A stretch of DNA of 7,127 nucleotides from Chloroflexota bacterium (GTDB taxonomy: Bacteria; Chloroflexota; UBA11872), in the NCBI GenBank assembly GCA_028875175.1, contig JAPPFO010000216.1:1-7127 (forward strand), written 5' to 3'. The position numbers and the translations under genes are program-made. Below are positions 6,014 through 7,127 of this stretch, in pieces (position 1 is the stretch's first letter; each line of letters begins with the position of its first letter). Below the pieces are notes generated by a model. That model worked only from the letters and a program-made list of their open reading frames with translations, made no database searches and was not told the origin of the DNA.

Positions 6014-7127
6014 TTACGCCAGGGTTGGGCGGGTTGGCGCGCCCTTAGTCATTTCCTTAAGAGCGGTGTAGGCCGGACGGGGCGAGCCGTCGGGGCGGAG
6101 GATGCCGAACGCGAACTTCTCATCCTGCGGGCCGACGACGGACTGAAAGTTCAGGTTCCACACAAACGCATGAGTGATATAGGGCGCGTCCTCGCGGGCA
6201 ATTCGGAAGGCATCGACCAGAAACTGTGCCTGGTCTGCCTCCGAGTTGTCGGCGCCGAATCCGTAGGCCGGGTCGGCGTTTGCCGTCGACCAGCCCATCT
6301 CGGTGAGCCAGATGGGTTTGTCGGCGTCGCCGTTGGCCTCCATGACGGCGCGGTGCTGGGTGAAACGCTGGAAGTAGAAACTGCCGTGGCCGTTCCAGCC
6401 GGATCCTCGCTCGCTGCCGATCTCTTGCGTGGGCGCGTTATTGAATCCACCCGGATGTACACCCCAGGCGTCGAACGCGTCGCGGGCGATGCCGTCGCGG
6501 TAGGCGTAGATCTGTTCGAGGAAGCGGAGGTCGTCAACGGCCTGCACCTGTTGATCCGGGATGTCCACGTCGCCGGCGGGGGTGAGGGCACCGCCCACGG
6601 TTGTGGCCTCGGGATCTCCAGCCTTCACTCCCTGGTTGCCGGCCAGCATGAGCTCCACGAACTCGCCGGCATCAATGCGTCCATAGCCCCACTCGCGCGC
6701 GAGGTTGGCTTCGTTCCATAGCTCGTAAGCCTGGACATGGCCGCGGTAGCGTGCGGCCAAGGCCTGCATGAAATCCCGAAAGTCCAGCGGGTCGCCCGGC
6801 GGTCCGTGCGGCCGGTCGCCGAGGGCCCAGTCGGGCGCTCGCACCACGCTGAGCAGCACGTTGATGCCGGCACTGCTGACCGCGGCCACCACTTTGTCGA
6901 GTTCGCGCCAGTCAAAGCCACCCTTCTCAATCGGTTCCGTCTGGCTCCACTCGACCTGTTGCTTGAGCCAGTCGAAGCCGGCTTCAATGGTTCTGTCGAC
7001 GACCAGGCGACGGTCCTGGTTGTAGAGGTGAGCCTGGAACCCATAGCCGTGCAACCGGCGCAGCCCATCGTCCACGGCCGGCGGCGGGGTGGCAGGCGCA
7101 GGTGCGGGCGAGGCGATTGGCCGCGAG
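6014..7127 (-). CDS. Glycoside hydrolase, clan GH-A TIM-barrel (cellulase/GH39/GH5-like), N-terminus beyond window
   Basis: Probable exported glycosidase acting on a plant, algal or extracellular polysaccharide; the substrate is not predictable. The visible part is a (beta/alpha)8 barrel with two candidate catalytic glutamates. The acid/base is in ELWNEAN (codon 6710-6712, residue 122 counted from the in-frame GTG at 7075), and the nucleophile is in WLTEMGWS (codon 6299-6301, residue 259). The order and the NE / TEMGW motifs are those of clan GH-A retaining enzymes; WGVHPGG and AFVWNLNFQ are further barrel motifs. The frame does not stop upstream of GTG 7075. It stays open to the edge and encodes SRPIASPAPAPATPPPA, a Pro/Ala-rich linker typical of the region after a signal or lipoprotein peptide. 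The true start therefore lies to the right of the window, and GTG 7075 is unlikely to be the start. The stop is TAA (complement of 6014-6016). Confidence 0.85.
   Translation of the reverse strand, partial: SRPIASPAPAPATPPPAVDDGLRRLHGYGFQAHLYNQDRRLVVDRTIEAGFDWLKQQVEWSQTEPIEKGGFDWRELDKVVAAVSSAGINVLLSVVRAPDWALGDRPHGPPGDPLDFRDFMQALAARYRGHVQAYELWNEANLAREWGYGRIDAGEFVELMLAGNQGVKAGDPEATTVGGALTPAGDVDIPDQQVQAVDDLRFLEQIYAYRDGIARDAFDAWGVHPGGFNNAPTQEIGSERGSGWNGHGSFYFQRFTQHRAVMEANGDADKPIWLTEMGWSTANADPAYGFGADNSEADQAQFLVDAFRIAREDAPYITHAFVWNLNFQSVVGPQDEKFAFGILRPDGSPRPAYTALKEMTKGAPTRPTLA

Noticed and set aside
1..7127. CRISPR array, tRNA or rRNA genes, prophage or defence genes
   Set aside because: No regularly spaced repeat units beyond the two-copy repeats described, no tRNA-like cloverleaf or rRNA core noticed, and all long conserved frames are accounted for by housekeeping-type proteins.

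Overview
The window is GC-rich (roughly 60-65% by eye) bacterial chromosomal DNA with closely packed genes. No rRNA or tRNA gene fixes the lineage. The gene set fits a free-living or symbiotic bacterium of the Chloroflexota or Actinomycetota kind: a DUF3417-type glucan phosphorylase, a short 7Fe FdxA-type ferredoxin, a DtxR-family regulator with a FeoA domain, and an exported clan-A glycosidase with a Pro/Ala linker. I lean towards an uncultured Chloroflexota, but this is an inference from protein style with low confidence.

Layout, left to right. Bases 1-54 look like the right end of an insertion sequence whose transposase lies outside the window. Two near-copies of an 18-bp motif sit 23 bp apart, and the end reads ...GGTCTGGACA. 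Bases 55-183 are non-coding, with a perfect 20-bp palindrome and an 11-bp direct repeat. An MscS-family mechanosensitive channel follows (184-1071, +). Then comes a 154-bp gap holding a weak hairpin and a 20-bp near-perfect inverted repeat that resembles a DtxR/MntR-family operator. Downstream, on the same strand and probably as one transcription unit, are an FbpC-like ABC transporter ATPase (1226-2254), a DtxR/MntR-family metalloregulator (2288-2968) and an alpha-glucan phosphorylase GlgP (3013-5595). A short 7Fe ferredoxin (5714-5953) has its own clear ribosome binding site and a possible promoter. A convergent glycoside hydrolase (complement of 6014-7127) runs off the right edge, so its N-terminus is missing.

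How the parts fit. The best-supported functional story is a metal-responsive unit: operator, uptake ATPase, metalloregulator. The regulator keeps every DtxR ancillary metal ligand. In the primary site, Asp replaces both the Met10 and Cys102 equivalents, which is closer to the manganese-sensing MntR type. The operator-like repeat has the TAGC-N4-GCTA geometry of the enterobacterial MntR box rather than the 19-bp IdeR box. The ATPase, by contrast, looks like the Fe(III) type. No permease or binding protein is visible, so the ATPase must work with membrane partners encoded elsewhere. GlgP (glycogen breakdown) and the exported glycosidase both handle glycans but share no visible regulation. I see no clearly undescribed multi-gene system. 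The metal-specificity question is the item most worth following.
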